Translations under genes and position numbers: made by a program
Source of the DNA: Eretmocerus hayati
Taxonomy: Eukaryota > Arthropoda > Insecta > Hymenoptera > Aphelinidae
DNA length: 64,000 bases
Direction of reading: 5' to 3'
NCBI GenBank assembly: GCA_029851415.1
Contig: CM056741.1
Coordinates: forward strand, 144,448,522 to 144,512,521
Notes under the pieces: model-generated
Database searches by the model: none
What the model was told of the DNA's origin: nothing
The model's input: the letters and a program-made list of their open reading frames with translations, nothing else
Shown: piece by piece, positions 1-10,203 of the stretch
Layout of the letters: each line of letters begins with the position of its first letter
How positions within the stretch are numbered: position 1 is the stretch's first letter

Positions 1-149
1 TTTTCATTCAGAATCTTAACCTGTTTGATCGATCTGGACAGGGTACAAGAGTGTGGCCACAATTCCACAACCAAGCCAGCAATGGTCACGAGTACACAAA
101 CAGCGAGTAGAGCTGCACTCATAACGCCACAGCCACGAATCAGCCAGAG
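1..149 (-). CDS. Possible partial coding segment with one hydrophobic helix, running off the left edge
   Basis: On the minus strand the frame is open from just below a TAG at 150..152 to the window edge. It contains a hydrophobic run of about 20 residues (MSAALLAVCVLVTIAGLVVE, starting at the ATG at 120..122), long enough for a transmembrane helix, followed by a polar stretch with Cys, Ser and Arg (HSCTLSRSIKQ). A GTTAAG donor-like site follows the CAG codon at about position 20, so the exon could end there. A possible acceptor (GAGCTAG) lies at about 150 but lacks a pyrimidine tract. The segment shares its frame with the candidate exon at 318..494, with three stops between. It could be a membrane-protein exon or a chance hydrophobic run; I do not recognise it. 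Confidence 0.18.
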
Positions 150-317
150 CTAGCTCATGATAAATCAAAATACCGGCTCTCTGGCACTGATTCCCATTTT
201 GTATCGCAGCTCAGAGCTGGTCGCAGGGACCAGGTGCACGGGGCAGCTAAACCAGCCTGCAAAGTCCATATGAACCCACGAGTACCTACCAACGCTCACT
301 TCGGTATCGCACAACAG

Positions 318-494
318 TCATAAATCGCTCGTGACGGCATTCGTGCCAGTATCAATTATCCGGACGGCAATCAAGTCCTCCGGATCCAGATCTCCCGCAG
401 GACGAGTAAAGCCAGGTTCTGCACTTGCTTCCCTTTCACTTTTCACATACGCCCGCGACATGTCGTGTGGGAGTCTCTTGCTCTTCTCCTCGGT
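318..494 (-). CDS. Candidate terminal exon, charged 58-residue tail ending in a PDZ-ligand-like sequence
   Basis: A minus-strand frame is open for 58 codons from an AG at 495..496 to a TGA at 318..320. The peptide is hydrophilic (begins TEEKSKRLPHDMSRAYVKSE, ends NAVTSDL) and its last residues S-D-L fit a class I PDZ-binding C-terminus, an observation of form only. It starts in phase 0, which would join the phase-0 end of the exon at 12979..13201, but 12.5 kb lies between and other exons may intervene. The proposed acceptor has no pyrimidine tract. Alternatively translation could begin at the internal ATG (codon 12), which has a purine at -3, giving a 47-residue ORF. Composition favours a real exon; the weak acceptor argues against. 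Confidence 0.32.
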   Translation of the reverse strand, partial: TEEKSKRLPHDMSRAYVKSEREASAEPGFTRPAGDLDPEDLIAVRIIDTGTNAVTSDL

Positions 495-497
495 CTA

Positions 498-2429
498 CAT
501 CTGTTGATCGGTCCAGTACTTTGCAGGATGATGACTCTGATAATGTGTGAATGAGGCTTGTGCAGTCTCAACAACAGCACTGGAAATGCAGCAAAGAGCA
601 TCAAGGGGGTGCAGTACAAGGACTTTGATCTGCTGATGAGGCGGCTGCCAGGCGCGAGAGCATGCGAAATTGCATCGCTTTAACGTCGACGTAATGAGCC
701 CTGCTTGCCGGTACATGACGTCTTGATCGAGCCGATGAGCGAGAGATGATGGCTCTTTTTGTAGCCATTCATTCATTGAACAGAAATTTTCACCACATCA
801 CGGCCTCGAGTCGGCCTGCCATTAGAAAGTTGTCGCTTTGAGCCACGCTCGGGATTATTATTATTACTGATGTTCAGGAGGAGGAAGAGGATATTGTAAT
901 GGTGTAAAAACGACTGATTGTCAGAATGATTGATTCGCACTATTTTACTAGACGAGATAACCACGTGCACGGATACGAGAAATACGAGTCATTAACCCAA
1001 TGTGGCAAGTACGAGATTTGAATTTAAGCATGATTGCGTAATTAGTGTGCTCAACTAATATGCTTGAAAAACTTTTGATTAATCCGTGGGTAGCGGGATC
1101 CGGAAATGAGAGATGTGGATAATGTTGAATGATGAGCAATGAACGTTTCCTCTAATCCAACATCATTTGAGATCCCGATATTCAGACAAGTCCTCTGAAC
1201 GGTTACGGTAAGTTGGAAGTTTCTAAGTCGGGTTCCATCACATAAATTTGTAGGTGAGATGAAGATTCATTCTAAGGACATGATTGATGGTTTCTTGAAT
1301 TTGCGGTGAGAAGTTCAGAAGATGAAATTGAAGCATGAGGTTGTTAGTTCTGGATCCTTCCAAAGATCTCATTTTTCACCGCAAAGCAGTTGACAGAACA
1401 GGCCATAGAAGGGCCTTTAGGGCGAGGTTCACATCTCTTCAATATGACGTACTTTTTTGCTCAATATATGTTAGTTTTTCAACCTCAATTCAGCAGATAT
1501 AGAAGTCACAGTCTTTGGCAATTACCAGATCCATCCACTGAATCCAGGTTGGCTTTCACAAGAGAGACTGATCCGAAATATTTGTGCCAATATTTCTTTT
1601 GATTTCATCCTAAGGTGAACATATATCGAACCATTTTCAGTGTGATTTGTATTCATTTGTTATAGTGCATCTATCTATGGTGCGCCTCAAGAGAAAAAAG
1701 ATTGAATGCGATCTAACCATAGAGTGCAAGGGATAAATTCTCATCCATCTGTTGACTCTCAGGCAAAAACAAACGGAACACGATGGTGTGTAAATGCTAC
1801 TCTCCACTGCAAAGATTACTTCCCCGCAAAGGGACTGTTTCCTCCATAATCTTTCAAAGGTAGGTTCATCACAACAGGGATTCGGTATATTATTGGCAAA
1901 GGGCCGCGGGCGTCACCATAGGCAGTTTTTCGCGTGGTTGCTCGCAAAAATTACTTCCTACTTCATCAAGTACTCGCGGACACGCGATCCAAGACACTCG
2001 AGGGACTTTACAGAGATACCGTAACGCAGCGCGTACTTTACAATTCAGATTCGGCATACGCGTATTCCATTCGAATGCTTTGAGATAAAGTGTACACAGT
2101 GGATTGGATGTAATACATGTCTGAGTCGGATATGCAATCTCTCTTATCGAAAGCTCTTGGAAGCAACGGTATGAAAATGGAAAAGACGAATGAGGCAAAA
2201 GTCAGTCGGCTATGAGATTCGAAAAGTGATTTTCCTATCTAAACATCGTATCCATATAGATAGTCCAAGTATCCATGTTACAAAATTGCAGATAGTGTTG
2301 AGTGCATCGAAACAACAATATACTTTGGATCGAAGTTTCGGTACACGCTGGCTTATCTCTTTGACCCGATGTGCAACAGAGAGAAACTTCTGCAATTCAT
2401 TATGAATCGAAGCAAGTTTAGAGTCTTAA
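498..2429. other. No gene recognised
   Basis: Mixed AT-rich sequence. The minus frame of the 318..494 segment stays open upstream, in a Cys- and His-rich reading that does not look like protein, from about 776 down to a TAG at 495..497. A short run of ATT triplets lies at about 855. I see no transposon ends, RNA gene or convincing exon. Confidence 0.4.
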
Positions 2430-2589
2430 GGGCCTCGACAGAAAGTGCGCATTTGCTCTTTTTCCCCTTTTTTCTCCGTGGAAGTAGCGCCATTGCGCGC
2501 CCGTGGCGGCGACTGCAACTACAGCGCCCATGCTTATACACGGGAGAAAAAGTGGAGAAAAGAGCACCGCGCACTTTCTGTCGAGGCCC
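2430..2589. mobile_element. PIF/Harbinger-like MITE, 160 bp
   Basis: The element is bounded by perfect 21-bp inverted repeats beginning GGGCCTCGACAGAAAGTGCG, and the pairing continues imperfectly for about 50 bp as pyrimidine-rich arms (for example TGCTCTTTT in both). The flanks are TAA on each side (2427..2429 and 2590..2592), the three-base TWA duplication known for PIF/Harbinger elements, and the GGG start of the repeat also fits that superfamily. It is too short to encode a transposase, so it is non-autonomous. The centre is GC-rich (GCGCGCCCGTGGCGGCG). The superfamily call rests only on the duplication and the end motif. Confidence 0.62.
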
Positions 2590-2697
2590 TAACCAAAGGG
2601 GTTTGAGTAGAAGGATTCTGGCCTTTCTATTTACAACAATAACCAAATTTCACGAGCGAAACGGAATTACATGTCCGTTCTAGAGTACACTATATAA

Positions 2698-2989
2698 CCA
2701 AATAGAGAAGGAGAGTCACGCGTTCGTGTGGCTAAGGCAAAAACAATCGACATAACAGAGGAACGAGGAAAACACGGGAGTGTACATACCGGCGAATCCG
2801 AGATAGCAGACAAAGAGCGCGCAGAGTGGGAAATTCACGTGGGAATACTGCAAAATACGTCCAAAAATCGAGCTGGGTAGGAGACTTGAAATGAAACTCG
2901 ACGGAAGAGAGAGGTATGTGTACGAGCTCGTAGGTAAGCATGGAAAAGAGAAGGTTCTGGCATTGCTTTCAGAGGAATACAAACGCTAA
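2698..2989 (+). pseudogene. Possible decayed coding fragment in two overlapping frames
   Basis: Two plus-strand frames are each open for exactly 60 codons and overlap: 2698..2877 (stop TAG 2878..2880) and 2807..2986 (stop TAA 2987..2989). Both read as charged, soluble-looking protein, for example AKTIDITEERGKHG in the first and KIELGRRLEMKLDGRERYVY then KHGKEKVLALLSEEYKR at the end of the second. A single frameshift would connect them. A TATATAA sequence at 2691 could be a promoter, but no ATG opens either frame near its start. The block is purine-rich, which by itself produces Lys/Glu/Arg-rich translations, so chance is a real alternative. No family is recognised. Confidence 0.22.
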
Positions 2990-3145
2990 GAATGTGATGG
3001 GATCATCGCTTGTACGTTTTATTTGAAAAAAAAGAAGGTTGTGTCCCGAAAACGATGAATCAAGACGAAATGGGGATAGAAGTGCGGTAAGCGAATCAAT
3101 TTTTGCAAATCACTATTTCGTTACGAATACGACAGTATCTCAATA

Positions 3146-3377
3146 GGGTGATGACAGTTAACCTGCTACGACCCGAATCTCACGACACGACACTAAGTTC
3201 ATTCGTGCGAAACCAACTGTCGATGGATTTGATTCATCTTCATCATCCATGACTGGCAAATGCCGTAAAAGTGAATACAATCCATCGATGATTGGCTTCG
3301 CAGGAATGAATTTCGTGTCGTGCCGGGTGGTGTCGTGTCATGAGATTCGTGTCGTAGCAGGTTATCTGTCATCACCC
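3146..3377. mobile_element. TA-flanked foldback MITE, 232 bp
   Basis: The sequence starts GGGTGATGACAG and ends CTGTCATCACCC, with TA on both sides (3144..3145 and 3378..3379). The inverted repeats continue almost without break: the outer arms carry CCTGCTACGAC and TCTCACGACACGACAC with their complements, and the inner arms carry TTCATTCGTGCGAA and TCGATGGATT with close complements. The transcript would fold into a hairpin with arms near 90 to 100 bp and a loop of roughly 45 bases. The TA duplication points to a Tc1/mariner-type mobiliser. No coding capacity. Confidence 0.75.
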
Positions 3378-3379
3378 TA

Positions 3380-5910
3380 ATGCTTTACAAGGTGAGATTC
3401 ATCGTGAAGATCTATTAGCTGACACCACATGCAGTCAATATCTTTGCACGTAATATTATATTACTGTTTGATATTTCACCTTGACAGGAATGTTTTGAGA
3501 ACTCCACTCGGAGCATTATCATACTTCACGAAAGTTGACTGTTGGAAAGATTCATGTGATGCAAACTTGAGCGATCTCGTTGAAATTCTCACCGACTACA
3601 TTCCTCCAAAGCCGACTCTCTGTCACTTTTCAGTAACTCTTTGAACGAGTCTTTGAAACTGGAGTGAGATATTGAATAAAACAAAAGACCATTGGCAGTA
3701 TTGACATCAGCTCGTACGCGAGGATGAAATTGTTCCATCAAAAGGGCTTCATACCTCGCAACGCACAATTTTCGTTGTAGTACATGGCTTACTCTTACAA
3801 CTATTGTAGATTGTCCGTCATCAGAGACAGAGACATCGTTCGGGTGCATGTACACAATATAACACGACGTTCCAATCAAAATCCGGTGCTCGTAGCGGCA
3901 AACGAACGGTCCGAGTTAGTTGCGATCTCTGTGTGCACTAGAAATTCCGTGATTTGGATGTACAACTACTATCTCTACGACTATATACCTAAAATACTCG
4001 TAGTTGTTTTTACCGGTAGCCCTTTCTCCTCCTCCTTCTCCTCTTCTCTTCGAACCAAACGATGGACATTCTGGAGAGCGAGTAAACGAACGAGAACTGC
4101 CACACAGATGTAGAAAGACAGTCTAGTTCAACTCTGTACCCGTATTGGTGGTATCAATTGCATGCCGGACATGCGCCAATCGATTGTACGGTATACGTAC
4201 GGCTACTGCGAGTCATTTAAATTAACGTCGGTACACGGTGATTCTCATATCTGAACAAATACGAGTAAATTTTTACCGTCGACAGTTTTTTTTCACCCCT
4301 AAGCTCCTCTCGTGTGTGTACATAGAGGTAATTCCTACAGAGAGCGTGCGGAGCAATGGATATAGAAATTTGATTGGGATGGAATGCGGATTTGTGAAAT
4401 TGACTAGGGGGAGCCGGGTGCAGGCTCAATTTCATTCCAATTTCGAAACTTTCCATATGCCTGCTCTCTGTGAGCTTGGATCATGATGAGAGATTGGAAT
4501 TTTTCTATCTTTGGTGGAATATTTGATTACCAAGTTATTTTGGGCGATTTTGGTAAAATGCGCTTGAAGCGAAGCACCAGAAGTTTTCCACCGATGGAAG
4601 TACTATATAATATGAGCTTGTCTCAAATTTTTCCATCTGCTGACGAAAGGTGCTATTTTAAGGGCGGCATCTGCTCAGTTACACATGAAAAAAAAATGAA
4701 AAAAATTACCATCCAAGAAAACACATGGTCGAATGAGAATGCATCATAATATCCAACCCGATCATCGTGTAACGCCTTTCAGTCAGCGGCAAAGCGTAAC
4801 GAAAGCTCAAGGCTGCAAGAGTCTCGGGGCACTGTTCGTAATGTAGCGCAGCAGCTGGCGAATCGAGAATGTTTTTTAGCAACTGCTTACATAGGAAGAA
4901 AATTGCGATTACGCGCATGTGAAGAATATATTTCAGACGGATCGTACGGAGTTTTCGACACGCGTGTAGCGACAGGTTGACGTGGATATTACTCGAGTGA
5001 AAATTGAAAGTCGGAGGTGGCATCTGATGCACGTCAACGGGATGACATTCTCGCACAGCTGAAGGTTCACCCAAGTTGAAAAGCTTGGTGCGAGATCATG
5101 AAATAGCCAATGGCTTCGGAGTGATGGACAGTCTCGTTATATCGAGGTGACATGCTTATACATACTCGTATAGGCCGTATTGCTCTGCATCAGAGGACGC
5201 GATTCGCGACGGCAAAACACCAATAAACCCCGCGACGATATATACATGTCGGTCTCGCACTTCCCCTTCCGCTTCTGAATATAGACACGCGGATTGAATG
5301 GAAAATTGCGAGTGTATTGGCGATGCGAAGTGGACGCGGTCACTCGACGTTTGCAATGTTGTCGATGCATCGTGTCCGGATCAACTGCCCACTACATCAT
5401 TCTCGAACCGATCTCTAAGCCTCCGATGGCTGCGCTTGTCAAACTTTCCCTTCATACATGGGAGTATCTATGGATCGTTTTGTTCGATTTGGGTGTGATG
5501 TTGTCTTACCTGATGCGTCAAATTTTATGTGAAAGAATTTTGACGATATTGGAGACCGTGGCAGGATATTGTGTGCAAAACTATTCGGCGTCAAAAACAA
5601 TGTTTCTCTTTTTATAGCAGAAAAGAAATTTTTTTTTAAATGAGAAACGAGAGTTAAATCTGCAGTAAGTTCAGTCCGAATTTCAAGCTATGTGTTAATA
5701 AGGACGCTGAAGATGATATATACTCGTTTTCGCAGGAATGTTTCACAGACATCATGGAGACTGCACAAAAATTACAAAAATGAGGGCAAATTTCATTCGA
5801 TTGTAAAATTTCTGCAATTCAAGAGTACTATGACGATCGAATCTTCTCAACATTTCATCCTCAAAATCATCACAATTAATAATAAGTAACTATTTTCTGT
5901 GCTTACTTTG
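3380..5910. other. No gene recognised
   Basis: AT-rich sequence with a pyrimidine run of CTC/CTT units at about 4021..4050. Several short frames exist on both strands at 3.6 to 5.6 kb, but they overlap each other, and I found no pair of convincing splice signals or protein-like reading that I would defend. Confidence 0.4.
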
Positions 5911-6154
5911 TTAACACGTTCGCTGCAACGCACGGGTTCCACGATTGGGACCCGCGACTTCTCATTTATCAATCTCTGCTGAGTCTTACTTGCTCGGAAA
6001 ATTCTCAAAAAAGAATCTAACGTGGCGGTTTACTTCCCCAAGGTCGTGAAAAATGGGCAAAAATGAGTACAGTTCCATACGGGCGTTCATACCCAATTGC
6101 GATGGCCGACATGAAGTTACGGAAAAACAGCGTTCATCGCAGCAAACGTGTTAA
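5911..6154. mobile_element. piggyBac-type MITE, family 1, full-length copy
   Basis: The ends are TTAACACGTTCGCTGCAACG and its near complement GCAGCAAACGTGTTAA, so the element is a 236-bp body flanked by TTAA on both sides, the duplication typical of piggyBac elements. Just inside the left end is a subterminal imperfect palindrome (CGGGTTCCACGATTGGGACCCG). There is no coding capacity. Copies of the same family are at 19349, 25894, 42173 and a single end at 51375. Superfamily assignment follows from TTAA plus TIRs, not from a transposase. Confidence 0.75.
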
Positions 6155-8511
6155 AATTACATTTGATTTTGATAAAATAAATGCCATTTTTGCGCCTCAC
6201 AAAGCTCGATAGGATTTTCCTGGGAATCAATTTCCGTGCCTCACGAATTGGTCCATTTGATCACCAAACCCGATGGTGTGAGACATGTTCTGGACAAGAG
6301 TGAATTTCTCAAACAAATCGCAATCAAGAAGTGTAACCGAAGAGTCGATAGGGATAAGAATTGGGAGAAAGATAAAAGTCTCAATCAACGAGTTATACTA
6401 TCGGCAGCACTAGGGATCGTATAACGTGCATAGCGTAACGAAAAGTGAAAGGGAAGATGGGGTCGCAAGGTCGGTCAAAGTTTGATGCTGACACGGCGAC
6501 TGCAAAGCGTAAAATCAGCCGCTAATTCGCGCGTGTGCGTTCTCATCAGAGCCGCCGAGTTCGAGTAATTGAAATTTGCCCTTGCCCTTTGATCTTATCG
6601 AGGGATACGTCAGAAAAGCGCCGGTCGATCACGCATGACCGCAACATCGGCTCGACACGCTCAAACTTAATGATAACCTCTCTTCTCGTTTCACTCATGC
6701 CTCTCGCTCGCCCTTTAGGTATACCCCTATGTACGTTTGATCGGTTTCCTCTTTCTGTATATTTGCACTCGTGTAATGACGTTCCATTTCACCATGTTCG
6801 AATGAGTTTCCTTTGAACGATTTTGAATTTAATGTTGATCGATTTGAAACGAATGAGTTTCTCAAAATAGATTTTATATCGACTGTACAGGAAAAACAGT
6901 TTGACAAAGAAAAAAGATTTAGAAACAATTAACCACGTCGAATAAATGGGAATCGCTTTGTATGTAATATGCTATAGAATACTTCTATGAAGGTGAAAAT
7001 TGCGTGGGAGATTGGAATTTTAAGTGTACAAGAGAATGAGGTTCGAGAATATTCGATTATTTTTAATGAAGACTCCGACAGCGAGCAGAGAGAAAGACCC
7101 CATCAATTACCCATATGATGCTCTTCACCATGAATCTTCAAAATAATCAAAGAGGCAATAAAGGTATGAAGAAGACCCGCCACGCATATACACCTGACCG
7201 GGGGCAATATTTTTTAACTACGAGACGGTTACAGGCTATACAAAAATGAGCTTATCAATAATGCAACGCACGCGCGCATACATAGGCTCTTTCTCTCTCA
7301 CTCTCTCAAACTTCTCGGCGCATTGTTACCGCTCTAATTAGAGCCTTGAATGGATTATACAAGCGAGAATAGCTCGTCTGATTATTACGCAGGCTAATTA
7401 ATGCGCGCGAGAGAAGCAACGCTCTTCGATCACTCCTCTCATATCTATTCCTATACTTTTACGGAACGCAAGCGGCGCGTGAAGTTATAGACGTGAGGAG
7501 GCGTTTCACGCAAAAGCGACTGCCTCGCATAAACCCATAACAGTCATATGCCCCCTTTTCGCGCACTTTTTCCATCAATTCGTCGCGTAGTTGGTGTATA
7601 GGGAACAATTGCGCCTCTGCGTTAATTGGAAAACGCTTGCAATACCTATCGGGGTAAGGGGAGCAGCACCTGCGACCATCGCGAGCGATCACTTTGAACC
7701 GCGACCGCAAAAAAACGCGGCTCGACTTTTTACGCTTTGCGACGAGAGTCGGGTTGCGCAAGCTGATTCTCGCGGAATTTCATGACAGGTACACGTAGCG
7801 ACGCAGAAAAATCGCACAGCTGCAAGCGTTTTTTGCTTTTTTTCTTGTTCTGATTTTTTGAATCGTCTCGCTGAGAGAAACAGTGTAGAGGACGAGAATA
7901 AGGCAATTTCAGAAGCGATTTTCCAACAGCTGCGCAGATTAATTTGCAAAGGATCGAATTTTTGAACCGACGAGCTGTGGAAAGGAAAATTGATTTTCGG
8001 TAGCTGAGCTTGGCCATGCAAATGACGTTCACGATACCTTTGCAATATGAACCGGATTTTGAATCACAAAGTTAAACTTTGTTGTTTTGTAATTTTCGGG
8101 GGTTTGGATTTGAAGCTTCGAGAGTAGAAAGTTGAAATTTCAAATATTAAATCAAGATTTCGGCGCTCAGTTCCAGCAGATCACAGAGGCAACAAATACG
8201 TCACGGAACAGGATGGAACTTTAAAAATGCCAAACGAAGTCATCTGGTTTGGAAATGAATTTTCCCTGATACATCTGAATAATTTTCGGCAATTTCGATG
8301 ACTGTAGGTTTCGGTATTGAGTCATTTATAATCCATTTAATTTTTCTATTTATCATAATGCACCGCTATTGACACACAAGAAACGATCCATTTATGTTTG
8401 ATGGTGCGAGTTTTTTAAACGGCCGACTTGCACTCACAAAAAGCATCGGAGGATTCAGATGAAATTTTCCACTTAAAAGTATTACTCGTCAAATTCACTG
8501 AATAAACTAAC
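6155..8511. other. No gene recognised
   Basis: Mixed sequence with CpG-rich stretches at about 6440..6720 and 7490..7800. Frames in those stretches overlap on both strands and are rich in Arg, Ser and Cys. I saw no consistent splice signals. A run of CT and CACTCTCT lies near 7290. Confidence 0.35.
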
Positions 8512-8637
8512 CTGTCTAAACCTAACTGATGAACTGGTCGCACTGAGAGCGAGAGAGAGACGAAGATCGAACGCCAATTCTACCATGAATTGTAGGGCAT
8601 GCACAGGAGAAATCCCAAAACTGCTGGTGTCGCCGAG
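8512..8637 (-). CDS. Candidate internal exon, 42 codons, phase 0 to 0
   Basis: On the minus strand an open frame of exactly 42 codons runs from an AG at 8638..8639 (the preceding sequence TTGCATTTACGAGACAG is moderately pyrimidine-rich) to a good donor CAG|GTTAGT. The reading LGDTSSFGISPVHALQFMVE is protein-like and continues as LAFDLRLSLALSATSSS before the donor. Both ends are phase 0, so it could follow the phase-0 end of the exon at 12979..13201 and precede the phase-0 candidate at 318..494. A second acceptor-like AG lies a few bases upstream. No family is recognised and the Leu/Ser-rich middle comes from a CTCTCTCTCGCTCTC run, so this could be chance. Confidence 0.25.
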
Positions 8638-9604
8638 CTGTCTCGTAAATGCAAGCCGCAAACCATGGATCACGCGATATGACACATGTGCGCATACATG
8701 TATGAGTCCATTTGACCATATGTAAAACCATCAGATTTGAGCTTATTCGGCTTACAGATGAAAAAATGTTTCAAATCAAGAAAAATATTTGCGCATATCT
8801 GCGCATCAATGTACCCCCGAGATTGGAATCAATGAAAGAAACAGAGAATCACGAAAAATGAGTTCCGATCAAGACACATCGGCTGAGCAGAGATTTCGAT
8901 GGAAAATATCCTTCAAGCAGTTCCGTTGATTCCATACGTTACCTCCAACTCAGGGAATGAAACTTCTTCACAAAGCCCCCGGAGGCAGGGATTATTTCTC
9001 TCTTTCTGCTAAGGCCAACCGACGCGCCAAACAGATTCCGAAGTATCAGACTTCTCGAAGTCGTAATGAAGAAAAGCGATTAAAAGCGTAATCAAAAGCT
9101 TTAACGAGCTGAGAGCGTGCGGAGCAGTGCAAATAAAAGCTGTACTCTGTTTAACAAAGGTATAGCGCAATGACGGGAAGTCGGCAAGAGGACTGATCTT
9201 GTGCTACGCGTTGGCACAAGAAGCAAAATGAAGATACCGATTCTCAAGGAAATTAGCATTTAAATGCAGCGGCATCGTTTGTTGAAAATGGTTGATAAGC
9301 ATTGCCATTGAAAACGGATGCAGAGTGTATTACAAGGGATGGTATTTTGATTAAAACTCTGCCGTGGTTTTTTGATTTATGTCACAAGACTATACGTTTC
9401 TCAGCTTAGGATTGAAGTGATTTTGATGAGTTTGTGAACTTGTCACTGTAATAACCCACTTTCAAGCATCCCATTTATTGAATAATACTCTGACAACGAG
9501 AATCGAGGGATTGCTGACCACAAATTTGACCGAAACTGGAGAGAATGGACGACACCCAAAGCCGCAGACATGAACATTAAAGCATTTTTCTCTAAATCTG
9601 TGTA
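8638..9604. other. No gene recognised
   Basis: Ordinary AT-rich sequence between the candidate exon and the transposon at 9605. No repeat ends, RNA genes or protein-like frames stand out. Confidence 0.4.
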
Positions 9605-10203
9605 CAGGGTGCCCTAAAAGTCACCCCCTCCCCTCCTACGTGGAACTCGGGAACGATTGAGAATAATCGAAAACTATAATGTCCACTTATTATGAGATGG
9701 GGGAGGGGGAGTGGTGGTGTGTGGGCGATGGTGATCTTTCATTGACCTTGAAGGTCATCTTTGGAGGTTATTCGGAGGTCAACTCGATTTTCCCAACCTC
9801 GACCTCGGATTTAGAAATAGCATGAGATGAATGAAGATTATAGTCTACCGGTGAATGGTCATCTCTGGAGTTCTAACGGGAAGTTTTGTCGGAGAGTTTT
9901 TGGGGATAACTGTTGTTTGTCGTTCAAGCAAAAATGAGCTAGTGACCTTGGATTTGACTTTGAATGTCATTTTTGAGGTTAATATGATAAGTCGTGGTCT
10001 GGAGTGAATGTGGTAATAAAAAATCGAGTTCACTCTCAAGTGACCTTGGAAATGACTTTTTCTTCTGAATTACCTTCAGGTCAAAAACAGGGTCACCATC
10101 GGTATTCGCCCTCAAAGTGAGGGGACACGCATTTTCAGGGTTGCCTCGATTCTCAACGGTGTCCGAGTTTGACAAGGGAGGGAGGGTTGACTTTTGGAAC
10201 ATC
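9605..10203. mobile_element. TA-flanked CAGGGTG-type element, degraded copy
   Basis: The left end is TA followed by CAGGGTGCCCTAAAAGTCAC, close to the ends of the better-preserved element at 16229..17056. The right end, read on the other strand, is GATGTTCCAAAAGTCAACCC followed by a stretch that aligns to the left arm (CCCTCC..., AACTCGG, GTTGAGAAT). The interior carries several TGACCTT and AAGGTCA motifs, including TGACCTTGAAGGTCA at about 9753. The right boundary is uncertain by a few bases because of divergence. No transposase frame is visible, so it is a non-autonomous or decayed copy. Confidence 0.5.
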
